A stretch of DNA of 64,000 nt from Guptibacillus algicola (GTDB lineage: Bacteria; Bacillota; Bacilli; Bacillales; Guptibacillaceae): positions 620,001 to 684,000 of the forward strand of contig NZ_JAIVAF010000003.1 in assembly GCF_020171805.1 (NCBI RefSeq), given 5' to 3'. Positions 7,734 through 15,329 of this stretch are shown one piece after another (positions within the stretch are counted from its first letter, which is position 1; the number at the start of each line of letters is the position of its first letter). Both the position numbers and the translations under genes were made by a program. Under the pieces are notes generated by a model. It did no database searches. It was not told the DNA's origin and worked only from the letters and a program-made list of their open reading frames with translations.

Positions 7734-7880
7734 TTACTCACCACCCGATAGACGTTCTTGTTCTACCTTTTTACGCTCTTGACTACTCATGCTCGTCAAA
7801 TCACGTTGATCCATATTCGAGACAGCGCGATCTGCTCCTTCTCTTGCCATTCGCTGTTTTTGTTTACTGTTCTTACCCAA
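7734..7880 (-). CDS. Small basic hydrophilic protein, unknown
   Basis: A 48-residue ORF. I chose the TTG at 7880 as start because GGGAGGG lies about 8 bp upstream; the frame is open further but without a ribosome binding site. The product begins MGKNSKQKQRMAREGADRAV and is dominated by Lys, Arg, Gln and Glu, with no membrane segment and no cysteine. Its stop codon abuts the ATG of the next small gene, so both are probably made together. I do not recognise a named family. Such Arg/Gln-rich small proteins are common in Bacillaceae and some are spore-associated, but nothing here shows that. Confidence 0.6.
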   Translation of the reverse strand: MGKNSKQKQRMAREGADRAVSNMDQRDLTSMSSQERKKVEQERLSGGE

Positions 7881-7963
7881 AAGAAATCCCTCCCTTTGAT
7901 AGTAGGATGAGTCCCTTAGGTCGTTATTATTCAATGTAAAAATACTTAAATAAACGAAAAAAA

Positions 7964-7983
7964 GACAGCTTATGATAGCTGTC
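7964..7983 (-). terminator. Terminator at the end of the yitU-like gene
   Basis: GACAGCT (7964-7970) pairs with AGCTGTC (7977-7983) around a 6-base loop that includes the stop codon of the HAD gene. On the minus strand it is followed by a run of seven T. The downstream small genes therefore probably need readthrough or their own promoter. Confidence 0.8.
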
Positions 7984-8809
7984 CTGTTCGTGGTAAAGAT
8001 AAGTTAAGTCGTTCTTCAAGGTATACTGCAATTCCGTCCTCTTCATTTGTAAGAGTGATCTCATTTGCGATATTTTTTAATGGATCAATCGCATTCCCCA
8101 TCGCAACTCCTGTACCAGCATATTCGATCATCTCAAGGTCGTTATCTTCATCACCGAAGGCAATGACGCGATCTTGAGGTACATTGAAGTGTTCAGCAAG
8201 ACGACGGAGGCCAACGGCTTTATTTAATCCGATTTTCACTATCTCGATGACATTCCACGGAGCAGCCCAAACACGGTGCTCGATTGTTTCAGCATGGTGT
8301 TTGTGTAAGGTGTCTCTTAAGTCTGACAACTGCTCATCGTGCGGAAGTATCAATAGTGACGTTGGATCGTGATTTAAGTTCTTATGGATTTCTCCAGTTA
8401 TGATGGATGATTCCTTCATAATCATACTTTGAAGGATCTGATCATCATGTTTGTGCAGATACACATCATCCATTACTTCAGCCATAATGTTCTTTACATT
8501 AATTTCGTTACAAGAATTAACGATCGAATGCGCTGTTTGCAAATCAAGCGGTGTGTGATAAGTACCGAATGATCGATCGAGTGGGTGATGCACAAATGCT
8601 CCATTAAAGTTAATCATAGGGCTATCAAGGGATAGCTCATCATAATAACGTGAGCTTGCTCGAAACGGTCTACCCGTTGCGATCGCAACGTGATGGCCCT
8701 GTTTACGGGCTTCGTCGATAGCCGCCTTAGAGCGTTCAGAAATATTTTTTTCTCCGTTTAACAACGTTCCATCAAGATCAATGGCGATAAGATGCGGTTT
8801 AGTTGTCAT
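7970..8809 (-). CDS. yitU: HAD-superfamily Cof-type phosphatase (YitU-like)
   Basis: A 279-residue Cof/IIB-type HAD hydrolase. Motif I is AIDLDGTLLNG near residue 9, with the nucleophilic Asp and acid/base Asp. Motif II threonine lies in AIATGRP near 46. Lysine in KIGLNKAVGL near 205 and motif IV GDEDNDLEMIEYAG near 229 complete the active site. Such enzymes dephosphorylate small phosphometabolites such as sugar phosphates or FMN. Start at the ATG at 8809, with AAAGGAGC 6 bp upstream; the frame from 8833 is not supported. Position between yitT and yitV matches B. subtilis yitU. The exact substrate is unknown. Confidence 0.88.
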   Translation of the reverse strand: MTTKPHLIAIDLDGTLLNGEKNISERSKAAIDEARKQGHHVAIATGRPFRASSRYYDELSLDSPMINFNGAFVHHPLDRSFGTYHTPLDLQTAHSIVNSCNEINVKNIMAEVMDDVYLHKHDDQILQSMIMKESSIITGEIHKNLNHDPTSLLILPHDEQLSDLRDTLHKHHAETIEHRVWAAPWNVIEIVKIGLNKAVGLRRLAEHFNVPQDRVIAFGDEDNDLEMIEYAGTGVAMGNAIDPLKNIANEITLTNEEDGIAVYLEERLNLSLPRTGQLS

Positions 8810-8996
8810 AGAAGCTCCTTTGAAAAGTGTCATTAGTTTAAGCCTTGGCTATACTGAACATTGTACAATGCTCGAAAACAAGTGTCTAACGATATTACAT
8901 TATTTACAAAAAAGTTAAAAAGAAGGTTCTGTCCGTTTGAGAATAGAATAACTAGGGTAAACCATTATTAACATTCTATTGGAGGTGCAGTCGATT

Positions 8997-9317
8997 ATGA
9001 CGAAAAAACAAACGTTACTCATTTCAAGCATTGCAGCTGCTAGCACAATCGGCATTTCTTCTTATTTATTGAAAGATCCAGAGAAGAGAGAGAAGTTGAA
9101 AACGAAAGCGAACGACATTCGCCATCAAGTCTCAAAGAAATTTAGTGATGGCCTACCTCTAGAAAAGGCAGGAAATCCAACACCTCCTGATAAATCAGAC
9201 GATAGTGGAGATAGCAAGATGGTTTACGAAGGATCTCAGTTCCCAACTCAGTACTATAACAAGCTAGAAAATATGAAATCGGTTGAAAAGAGCAACGAAA
9301 CTCAAGTCAATAAGTAA
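8997..9317 (+). CDS. Small membrane-anchored protein, YtxH-like N-terminus
   Basis: A 106-residue protein. Start at the ATG at 8997 with GGAGGTG 9 bp upstream; a TTG at 8979 would put the ribosome binding site inside the gene. Residues 6-22 form a single hydrophobic segment, followed by YLLKDPEKREKLKTKAND, a sequence typical of the start of YtxH-like proteins. The remaining 60 residues are charged and probably disordered (Ser, Asp, Lys). The layout suggests a protein tethered to the cell membrane with a flexible tail. It lies between the divergent HAD gene and the yitV-like gene and has its own terminator. Function unknown. Confidence 0.72.
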   Translation: MTKKQTLLISSIAAASTIGISSYLLKDPEKREKLKTKANDIRHQVSKKFSDGLPLEKAGNPTPPDKSDDSGDSKMVYEGSQFPTQYYNKLENMKSVEKSNETQVNK

Positions 9318-9322
9318 GAATG

Positions 9323-9357
9323 AACATGCAGGCTTTAACTCGCCTGCATGTTTTTTA
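9323..9357 (+). terminator. Intrinsic terminator
   Basis: AACATGCAGGC (9323-9333) pairs with GCCTGCATGTT (9342-9352) around an 8-base loop and is followed by a T run. It closes the single-gene unit of the YtxH-like protein. Confidence 0.9.
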
Positions 9358-9439
9358 ATAGTTTGAGGTGATCTAAATTTACTAATGCTTTCCTTGAATG
9401 GTACGATTAGAGTAGATGAATGTAAAAGGGGCTATGTAC

Positions 9440-10207
9440 ATGATCACGATTGAAAATGAGTTAATGGAAAATATTCCAGTTTTACATGTAGTCGAGGGGA
9501 ACCTTGCTGAAGAGAAGTTACCGTTAGTTATGTTTCAGCATGGTTTTACTAGTGCAAAAGAGCATAATCTTCATATCGCGTACCTACTTGCTGAAGAAGG
9601 ATTCCGTGTTGTATTACCGGATGCCGTCCATCATGGTGAGCGTGAGAAGAACCTTTCTGAGGAAAAGCGACAATATGTGTTTTGGGATATCGTTATTCAA
9701 AGCTTGAATGAACTTGATTATATAAGACAGCATCTAATCAGTCGTAATCTTGTACAAGAAGATCGAATCGGTATGTCTGGGACGTCGATGGGTGGAATTC
9801 TTACATTTGGATCCTTAACTCAATATCCTTGGATTAAAGCGGCTGTATCCTTAATGGGTTCACCATCCTACTTCAAGCTTGCTAATGCTCAAATTCATTA
9901 CTTGAAAGAAGAAGGGTTCAGTCTTCCTATTTCAGAAGAAGAAATGAAAAGGCAAATAGAGGGGTTACAGGAATATGACCTATCACTAAAAGAAGAAGCG
10001 TTGAACGGCCGTCCACTACTGATGTGGCATAGTACAGTCGACAAAGTTGTTCCTTATACACTTACTTATGATTTCTACCATCAAATCAAATCCCACTATG
10101 AAGGGAACGAAGAGAACTTAAGGTTTGTGAAAGACGAGACGTCTGGTCACAAAGTTTCACGCGAAGCAGTACTTGAACTCGTGGAATGGTTTAAGACTCA
10201 TTTGTAG
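9440..10207 (+). CDS. yitV: Alpha/beta hydrolase (YitV-like esterase)
   Basis: A 255-residue alpha/beta hydrolase. The oxyanion region FQHGFTSAKEHNLHIAYLLA near residue 32 is nearly the same as in B. subtilis YitV. The nucleophile elbow is GTSMGG near 111, and the catalytic histidine is probably in ETSGHKVSREAV near 237 with an acid in STVDKVVP near 196. It should hydrolyse an ester or similar bond, substrate unknown. I start at the ATG at 9440, because AAAAGGGG lies 8 bp upstream; ATGs at 9416 and 9434 are too far from it or too close. It precedes the yitW-like gene by about 80 bp, keeping the yitU-yitV-yitW order. Confidence 0.9.
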   Translation: MITIENELMENIPVLHVVEGNLAEEKLPLVMFQHGFTSAKEHNLHIAYLLAEEGFRVVLPDAVHHGEREKNLSEEKRQYVFWDIVIQSLNELDYIRQHLISRNLVQEDRIGMSGTSMGGILTFGSLTQYPWIKAAVSLMGSPSYFKLANAQIHYLKEEGFSLPISEEEMKRQIEGLQEYDLSLKEEALNGRPLLMWHSTVDKVVPYTLTYDFYHQIKSHYEGNEENLRFVKDETSGHKVSREAVLELVEWFKTHL

Positions 10208-10285
10208 GAATCAGTGCTTTTCGGTTTAAGTTAAAACTCAGTTTGTTATAATAGTAAGTGGAAGACGAATGAAAGGAGAAATAAC

Positions 10286-10600
10286 ATGGCTGCAGATCAA
10301 GCAACGAAAGATAAATTGATGGAAGCTCTTGAGAACGTAATCGATCCTGAGTTAGGTATCGATATTGTAAATTTAGGGCTTGTCTATGAAGTAGACCTAG
10401 ATGAAACTGGTAAAGCGGAAGTTAAGATGACGCTAACTGCAATGGGATGCCCACTTGCAGGAACGATCGTTAATGATGTGAAGCGTTGTCTATCAGACGT
10501 TGAAGAAGTAAATGACGCTGAGGTTGATATCGTATGGAATCCACCTTGGACAAAAGACAAGATGTCTCGTTATGCAAAGATTGCACTAGGTATCTCATAA
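10286..10600 (+). CDS. yitW: MIP18/DUF59 family Fe-S assembly factor (YitW/SufT-like)
   Basis: A 104-residue DUF59 protein. ENVIDPELGIDIVNLGLVYE near residue 12 and TAMGCPLAG near 52, with the conserved cysteine, define the family. Members such as SufT and human MIP18 help deliver or mature iron-sulfur clusters in target proteins. The start has AAAGGAGA about 8 bp upstream of the ATG. A terminator follows directly. The gene is the expected neighbour of yitV. There is no other Fe-S assembly gene adjacent, though a NifU-N domain gene lies 5 kb away. The family is certain; the target proteins are unknown. Confidence 0.93.
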   Translation: MAADQATKDKLMEALENVIDPELGIDIVNLGLVYEVDLDETGKAEVKMTLTAMGCPLAGTIVNDVKRCLSDVEEVNDAEVDIVWNPPWTKDKMSRYAKIALGIS

Positions 10601-10610
10601 TTACACCAAA

Positions 10611-10640
10611 AAAGGAAGAGGGCGAACCTCTTCCTTTTTT
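10611..10640. terminator. Bidirectional terminator between yitW and the LysM/GH18 gene
   Basis: AAAGGAAGAGG (10611-10621) pairs with CCTCTTCCTTT (10627-10637) around a 5-base loop, with A and T tracts on both sides. It serves yitW (+) and the convergent LysM/GH18 gene (-), whose stop codon is at 10640. Confidence 0.9.
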
Positions 10641-12313
10641 TACTCTGTTCTTTCAACAACAACCTCTTCAGAAACCATCTTCCACATCGCAGGGTCTTCC
10701 ATACCAAGCCTCCATAGTGCGACACCCTGTATTCCGAGTTGATCCGCAAGGTTGATTTTTGCCCTTATGCTTTCTTCGTTTTCAAACCATACCTCGTGTT
10801 TGCTGCCTTCCTCGTCGGTATAAGCGAAGTAAGGTGTCTTTCGTTCCTCATCAAATTTAACTTCAGCTTTGTATTTCTTCTTTAATTTCATTGCCATATC
10901 GTATGTGACATACGTGCTTTTATCTTTATCTAAATTAAAGTCAAATCCAAAAACAGAAACGGCTGCGACGAGTTTCTCTTTAGGAATCCTCGTTTTGGCA
11001 TATTTCATCACCTTATCCATCCATCCTGCAGTTACCGCTGGTCCAGCAGGACTTCCTGGCCAACCGAACTCGTTATAGAGCATAACGATGAATTGATCAA
11101 CAGAGCTACCAATCGCAGCATAATCAAATGGATCAGAGAAAGGGTTAACTGGTTCATCAGATGCGCGTGAAGGAACACTTGCCGAGAAAAAGTAGCCCTT
11201 TTTACGCATTTCTTCACCGATCGTCTTATATAAAAGCGATAGTTTTTCTGAATCTTCTATATACACATCCTCAATATCGATATCGACACCATCAAAATTA
11301 TACTTTTCGACGAGTTTTACAAGGTTTAAAGCAAAAGCTCTTCTGTTTTCTTCGCTTGATACAAGGGTTTGAACAACTTTCTTACTCGGTTCAGTATCTC
11401 CCTTTTTATATAAAAGGTTGTGCACAACAGGCATGATTTTGATGTTTTGCTCATGTGCGAGCTGGACGAGTTTCGCGATTTCTTTATCAGTAAATTTCCC
11501 AAACTTTTCGATCTTAGTTGGGTTGGCCTGGCTAATCCGAAATAAAAACAGCGCAAGTTGAGATAAAGAAGGGCGGTGTTGAACAAAAGATTGATAAGAA
11601 GAAGGAAGCTGTGGACCTTCTTCAAGCGTATAATACCCAATGATTCGAGATACAGGTTTCTCATCTCCATATACTTTAAATTCCACGATACTATCAGAAA
11701 CCCAACCTTCAGTTCCATCATAAAGCTCTACTTTGTACCAGGTGTCACGTATGCCTTTGACTGCAAGTCTTGCACCGGCTCGCATCTGAGTAATGACGTT
11801 ATACCCTTTCCCAGGTCCCGTTCTTATATTTGCACGATCGGTTCGCGTGACGACTTCCGTATAAGTGGGGATTTTTAGCTTCTGACCGATTGTTAATGAA
11901 TCAGCTTCAAGTTCGTTAAGTGTGAGGAGGCTTTTTACCGTTGTGCCGTATTCGTTTGCTATTTGATAAAGACTATCGCCTGCTTTTACCGTATACTCTA
12001 CACCATAAGAACGATTAGATCCATCGGGGATATTGAGCTGCTGACCAACATAAATAATATTCGTTCTCAGCTGATTTTCTTCTTTGATCTCATCAACGGG
12101 AATCTTAAATCTCTCAGCGATCGTTAAGAGCGTATCTCCTCTTTGCACGTGATAAGGTGTGGCGTCAGAGGGGATCCGAAGCATCTGTCCGACATAAATG
12201 ATATTCGAAGGCAATGCATTATTTTCTTTGATGTCACTTACAGAACGATTGTAATAATCTGCAATTGATAACAACGTATCGCCGGGCTTAACCATATAGT
12301 GGTTCATAGGCAT
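10640..12313 (-). CDS. Spore-type LysM x3 / SH3b / GH18 cortex hydrolase (YaaH-like)
   Basis: A 557-residue modular protein. Three LysM repeats occupy roughly residues 4-47, 51-95 and 103-147 (each with GDTL or GDSL and IYVGQ or LTIGQ). A bacterial SH3 domain follows at about 150-210 (ANIRTGPGKGYNV). A GH18 domain fills 215-550, with the catalytic DxxDxDxE motif as FDGVDIDIED near 340, so the proton-donor glutamate is present. LysM and SH3b bind peptidoglycan; GH18 members such as YaaH and YdhD act in the spore coat/cortex during germination. YaaH has two LysM and no SH3b, so this is an enlarged version. Start at the ATG at 12313, with AAGGAG 8 bp upstream. No signal peptide is present, as expected for mother-cell coat proteins. 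Confidence 0.88.
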   Translation of the reverse strand: MPMNHYMVKPGDTLLSIADYYNRSVSDIKENNALPSNIIYVGQMLRIPSDATPYHVQRGDTLLTIAERFKIPVDEIKEENQLRTNIIYVGQQLNIPDGSNRSYGVEYTVKAGDSLYQIANEYGTTVKSLLTLNELEADSLTIGQKLKIPTYTEVVTRTDRANIRTGPGKGYNVITQMRAGARLAVKGIRDTWYKVELYDGTEGWVSDSIVEFKVYGDEKPVSRIIGYYTLEEGPQLPSSYQSFVQHRPSLSQLALFLFRISQANPTKIEKFGKFTDKEIAKLVQLAHEQNIKIMPVVHNLLYKKGDTEPSKKVVQTLVSSEENRRAFALNLVKLVEKYNFDGVDIDIEDVYIEDSEKLSLLYKTIGEEMRKKGYFFSASVPSRASDEPVNPFSDPFDYAAIGSSVDQFIVMLYNEFGWPGSPAGPAVTAGWMDKVMKYAKTRIPKEKLVAAVSVFGFDFNLDKDKSTYVTYDMAMKLKKKYKAEVKFDEERKTPYFAYTDEEGSKHEVWFENEESIRAKINLADQLGIQGVALWRLGMEDPAMWKMVSEEVVVERTE

Positions 12314-12459
12314 ATTCATCACTCCTTTCCATTCACATATAAGTTGCATCACTAACAATCTATTCAGAGCAGTGAACAATCATTCGACGTTTATTCTCAT
12401 GATGCAGTGAGTTCTTTGTTACAATGAAAACAGTTAAAGAAGAAGGGGTGGAGATGAGG

Positions 12460-13719
12460 ATGGTTGAGAGAAGAAAACCACTACCGGTACAAGATGCAAT
12501 AGACAAAGTAATGCAATTATCTTTCGAGAGTGAAACCGAAATAGTAACACTCAGAGAAAGCGACGGCAGATATCTTGGAGTCGATTTGAAGTCTGATCAT
12601 GACGTTCCACCATTTGATCGCTCACCATACGATGGTTTCGCAATTCGGGCTGAAGACACAGGTGAAGCAAATCAAGAAAATCCAGTACGATTCAAAGTTA
12701 TTGAAGAAATCGGTGCAGGAACTGTGGCAAAGAAAACCCTCCACCGTGGCGAGGCGATTCGAATCATGACAGGAGCTCCAATCCCGAATGGCGCAACGGC
12801 AGTCATTATGTTTGAACTTGTTCGTGAAGAAGTCAGCGATAACACATCTTATATTTACATAAAGCGCAAGGTTAAAGAGGGAGAAAATATCTCAAAGCAA
12901 GGTGAAGATGCTCCAAGAGGGAAGGTGCTCGTCGAGCGTGGCGCATTGGTAACACCAGGCGTAAAAGCCCTCTTAGCAACGTTTGGATATGGAGAGGTTC
13001 CAGTTGTTAAGAAACCTGAAGTGGGACTTTTTGCGACAGGTACTGAACTTCTAGACCCTAGTGACGATTTAGAACCAGGAAAGATTCGTAATAGTAACTC
13101 TCCAATGATCGAAGGACAAATCAAAGCTGCAGGAGCAAAGCCAAAGTATTATGGAGTTCTTGAAGATGATTTTGAGAAGTGTTTCTCATCAGTGAAACAT
13201 GCGCTTGACCACGTTGACATCCTTATTACTACGGGGGGAGTGTCTGTTGGAGACTATGATTACATGCCTAGGATCTATGAAAAGTTAGGAGCAACTGTGT
13301 TATTTAACAAAGTAGGTATGAGGCCAGGTAGTGTGACGACCGTTGCTGAATGGAATGGGAAGATCTTATTCGGATTATCAGGAAATCCTTCTGCCTGTTT
13401 CGTTGGATTTGAGCTATTCGTAAGACCTATTCTAAAGCGCGCTCTTTATTCAAAAACACCTTATCGATTGAAAAGTAAAGCACTTCTTCAAAAAGACTTT
13501 CCAAAACCAAATCCTTATACAAGGTTTGTACGGAGTAAAACAGAAGAAGTTGAAGGCCGTATTCATGTAAGTCCCACAGGATTAGACAAATCGGGAAGCG
13601 TAACTTCGTTAGTTGAAGCGAATGCACTAACTGTTCTTCCAGGGGGAACGAGAGGTTTTAAAGCAGGAGACGTAGTGGATATCCTCCACTTAAGGGAAGA
13701 AGGATCGAGTCATCCATGA
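12460..13719 (+). CDS. moeA: Molybdopterin molybdenumtransferase MoeA
   Basis: A 419-residue MoeA. The N-terminal ERRKPLPVQDA, the DHDVPPFDRSPYDGFAIRA block near residue 47, MTGAPIPNGATAVIM near 105 and TTGGVSVGDYDYM near 262 are all family hallmarks. MoeA inserts molybdate into adenylylated molybdopterin to make the molybdenum cofactor. I choose the ATG at 12460, with GGTGGAG about 6 bp upstream; ATGs at 12424 and 12454 are alternatives. It is the first of four Moco genes (moeA-mobB-moaE-moaD), each overlapping its neighbour. Divergent to the LysM/GH18 gene. moaA, moaC and moeB are not in this window. Confidence 0.94.
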   Translation: MVERRKPLPVQDAIDKVMQLSFESETEIVTLRESDGRYLGVDLKSDHDVPPFDRSPYDGFAIRAEDTGEANQENPVRFKVIEEIGAGTVAKKTLHRGEAIRIMTGAPIPNGATAVIMFELVREEVSDNTSYIYIKRKVKEGENISKQGEDAPRGKVLVERGALVTPGVKALLATFGYGEVPVVKKPEVGLFATGTELLDPSDDLEPGKIRNSNSPMIEGQIKAAGAKPKYYGVLEDDFEKCFSSVKHALDHVDILITTGGVSVGDYDYMPRIYEKLGATVLFNKVGMRPGSVTTVAEWNGKILFGLSGNPSACFVGFELFVRPILKRALYSKTPYRLKSKALLQKDFPKPNPYTRFVRSKTEEVEGRIHVSPTGLDKSGSVTSLVEANALTVLPGGTRGFKAGDVVDILHLREEGSSHP

Positions 13720-14222
13720 TGCCAGCGATCTTACAAGTTATTGGTTACCAAAACAGCGGAAAGACCCTTTTCATCGAACGGTTGATTAGCCGTGCTTCTG
13801 AAGCTGGAGTCAAGGTAGGTGTGATTAAGCATCATGGCCATGGAAAACCAGATGTGTATGATGATGAGAAGGATACAGGAAGGCATCGTAAAGCAGGTGC
13901 AATCGTCACAGGTGTAAGTGGTGATGGCCTTCTTTCCATTCATGCTACGAGTGAACAAGATTGGGAGTTACCACAACTCATAAACCTATATTCCTCGTTT
14001 GATCTTGATGTCATTTTGATAGAGGGATTTAAGAATTATCATTATCCACGTGTCATCATGGTAAGAGATCATCAAGATGAAAAGCTTTTAGATAGTACGA
14101 TGATCAAAGCCGTCATTACACAAGCATCAAACCTTCCAGACATTGAACAAAGTTATACCGAAGCAAACATCGATGACTGCATCGATCATTTATTGGAGGA
14201 CCTTACAAATGGAGTACTATAA
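13716..14222 (+). CDS. mobB: Molybdopterin-guanine dinucleotide biosynthesis protein MobB
   Basis: A 168-residue P-loop GTPase. The Walker A-type motif is GYQNSGKTLFIERL near residue 8, followed by KHHGHGK near 37, which is typical of MobB. It binds GTP and assists MobA in forming the guanine dinucleotide form of the cofactor. The start codon overlaps the moeA stop (ATGA), and its own 3' end overlaps moaE by 14 bp, so it is translationally coupled on both sides. Length is normal for the family. No mobA is visible nearby. Confidence 0.92.
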   Translation: MMPAILQVIGYQNSGKTLFIERLISRASEAGVKVGVIKHHGHGKPDVYDDEKDTGRHRKAGAIVTGVSGDGLLSIHATSEQDWELPQLINLYSSFDLDVILIEGFKNYHYPRVIMVRDHQDEKLLDSTMIKAVITQASNLPDIEQSYTEANIDDCIDHLLEDLTNGVL

Positions 14223-14667
14223 AATCACAACTGAAGAAATCGACGTAAATGAAGTAGTTTTGAGCGTCGTTCATCCTGAAGCTGGTGCGGTGAATACGTT
14301 TATTGGAACCGTTCGTGAATTTACAGGGCATAAACAGACGGTTTCTTTACAATATGAAGCATATCCATCAATGGCTGAAAAGCAGCTTCAGCGTATTGGT
14401 ACTGAAATCAGTAAACGTTGGAATGGTGTAAAAACCTCTATCGTCCATCGAACAGGAAAGCTAGCGATAAGCGATATTGCTGTAGTCATCGCTGTCGCTT
14501 CACCACATAGGGCAGAGAGTTACGAAGCAAGTCGATACGCAATCGAACGTATTAAAGAAATCGTACCGATTTGGAAAAAGGAATACTGGGTGGATGGAGA
14601 AGAGTGGATTGGCGATCAGCTCGAACAAACATCCTATCCAACAGGTCGACCAAAGGAGGATTCATAA
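14209..14667 (+). CDS. moaE: Molybdopterin synthase catalytic subunit MoaE
   Basis: A 152-residue MoaE. GAVNTFIGTVREFT near residue 25 and LQYEAYPSMAEKQL near 45 are family motifs. The C-terminal WKKEYWVDGEEWIG near 120 carries the conserved lysine that contacts the MoaD tail. With MoaD it converts cyclic pyranopterin monophosphate to molybdopterin by adding two sulfur atoms. Start at the ATG at 14209, inside the mobB 3' end, with TTGGAGG 8 bp upstream; the longer frame from 14143 lies wholly within mobB. The stop overlaps the moaD start (TAATG). Confidence 0.94.
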   Translation: MEYYKITTEEIDVNEVVLSVVHPEAGAVNTFIGTVREFTGHKQTVSLQYEAYPSMAEKQLQRIGTEISKRWNGVKTSIVHRTGKLAISDIAVVIAVASPHRAESYEASRYAIERIKEIVPIWKKEYWVDGEEWIGDQLEQTSYPTGRPKEDS

Positions 14668-14903
14668 TGGTGAAGATTTTATTTTTCGCTGATCAACGAG
14701 AGAAAGTTGGGAAAGATGAACTGGAGTTTGAAGGTGAAGGGATGACGGTTCAACATGTGAAAGAATATTTACTTAGGGAATATCCTTCTCTCAAGCTTCA
14801 TCAAACGATGACTGCAATCAATGAGGAATATGAAGAGGAAGAGAACCGCACTGTAAAAGCAAATGACGTTATCGCTTTCATTCCACCAGTGAGTGGAGGA
14901 TAA
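14667..14903 (+). CDS. moaD: Molybdopterin synthase sulfur carrier subunit MoaD
   Basis: A 78-residue ubiquitin-fold sulfur carrier. It ends in the diagnostic VSGG; the terminal Gly-Gly is adenylated and thiocarboxylated to carry the sulfur for molybdopterin. The N-terminus is VKILFFADQREKVG. Start at the ATG at 14667, overlapping the moaE stop, with AAAGGAGG 6 bp upstream; the longer frame from 14571 is within moaE. It is the last gene of the moeA-mobB-moaE-moaD unit. Immediately downstream is the duplicated terminator and repeat element described separately. Confidence 0.94.
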   Translation: MVKILFFADQREKVGKDELEFEGEGMTVQHVKEYLLREYPSLKLHQTMTAINEEYEEEENRTVKANDVIAFIPPVSGG

Positions 14904-14908
14904 AGAAG

Positions 14909-14930
14909 AAACACCCAACGCGGGTGTTTT
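14909..14930 (+). terminator. Terminator after moaD, left copy of a duplicated terminator
   Basis: AAACACCC (14909-14916) pairs with GGGTGTTT (14922-14929) around the loop AACGC. The same 22-bp segment, with one substitution in the loop (AACAC), recurs in direct orientation at 15298-15319, on the far side of the repeat element. Confidence 0.88.
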
Positions 14931-15300
14931 CAGTTTGTCGAGAAAGTCTTAAGGACCATCTGCACGGTTATAGAGGGGATTTCCGCTCCAGGATGCTCGC
15001 TTTCCGCGGGGCGGGCGGTGAGCCTTCTCAGCGCACAAGAACGTTGCGCCTCCGGGGTCTCACCTGTCCCGCACATCCCGCAGGAGTCGAGCATCCTTCC
15101 GCTCCAATCAATATGGATATGTGGTTTTGAAAACAAGAAAAAAGCAAATTAAATTCCTTCTAGAGAAGTAAAGTAAAGGACGAATTAATCATATTCAGTG
15201 GAAAAGTTTACTTTGATGGATAACCTAGTAAGAGGGTAGTGGTATTCAAACTCCTACGGCATAAGGAACACATTAATCAGTTTTCTCTACAAATTAAAAA
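14927..15300 (-). mobile_element. Terminator-flanked repeat element, copy 1 (about 374 bp)
   Basis: This non-coding insert lies between moaD (+) and uppP (-). Its ends are imperfect inverted repeats of about 20 bp: TTTTCAGTTTGTCGAGAAAG at 14927-14946 against the reverse complement of 15281-15300, with 16 of 20 positions matching. The GC-rich core at 14978-15109 is shared with copies 2 and 3. The A+T-rich arm at 15110-15280 is shared with copy 2, including a 22-bp identical stretch at 15239-15260. It encodes no transposase and the ORFs that cross it are in unrelated frames. It is bracketed by two near-identical terminators, which looks like a target-site duplication. I orient the core so that it begins GATTGGAGCGG, which here reads on the minus strand. 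Confidence 0.75.
14978..15109 (-). repeat. GC-rich hairpin core of the repeat element, copy 1
   Basis: This is 132 bp that can fold into one long imperfect hairpin. Read on the minus strand, GGATGCTCG near the start pairs with CGAGCATCC near the end, GCGGG blocks pair with CCCGC blocks, and GGTGAG pairs with CTCACC. The apical part differs from the other copies but keeps a stem (GCGCA with TGCGC). The outer GGAGCGGAA occurs at both ends as a direct repeat. Confidence 0.85.
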
Positions 15301-15320
15301 CACCCAACACGGGTGTTTTT
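15296..15320. terminator. Terminator at the 3' side of uppP, right copy of a duplicated terminator
   Basis: AAAAACACCC (15296-15305) pairs with GGGTGTTTTT (15311-15320) around the loop AACAC. It serves the convergent uppP gene on the minus strand. It is almost identical to the terminator at 14909-14930, loop included. Confidence 0.88.
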
Positions 15321-15329
15321 TTAGCTATT

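Noticed and set aside
14924-15136. ORFs on both strands across the GC-rich core of copy 1 (and similar ones in copies 2 and 3) that translate to recurring peptides such as LTCPAHPAGVEHPSAPI
   Set aside because: The similarity follows from the conserved DNA palindrome. The ORFs start and stop at different places in each copy, have no ribosome binding sites and are open on both strands, as GC-rich sequence tends to be.
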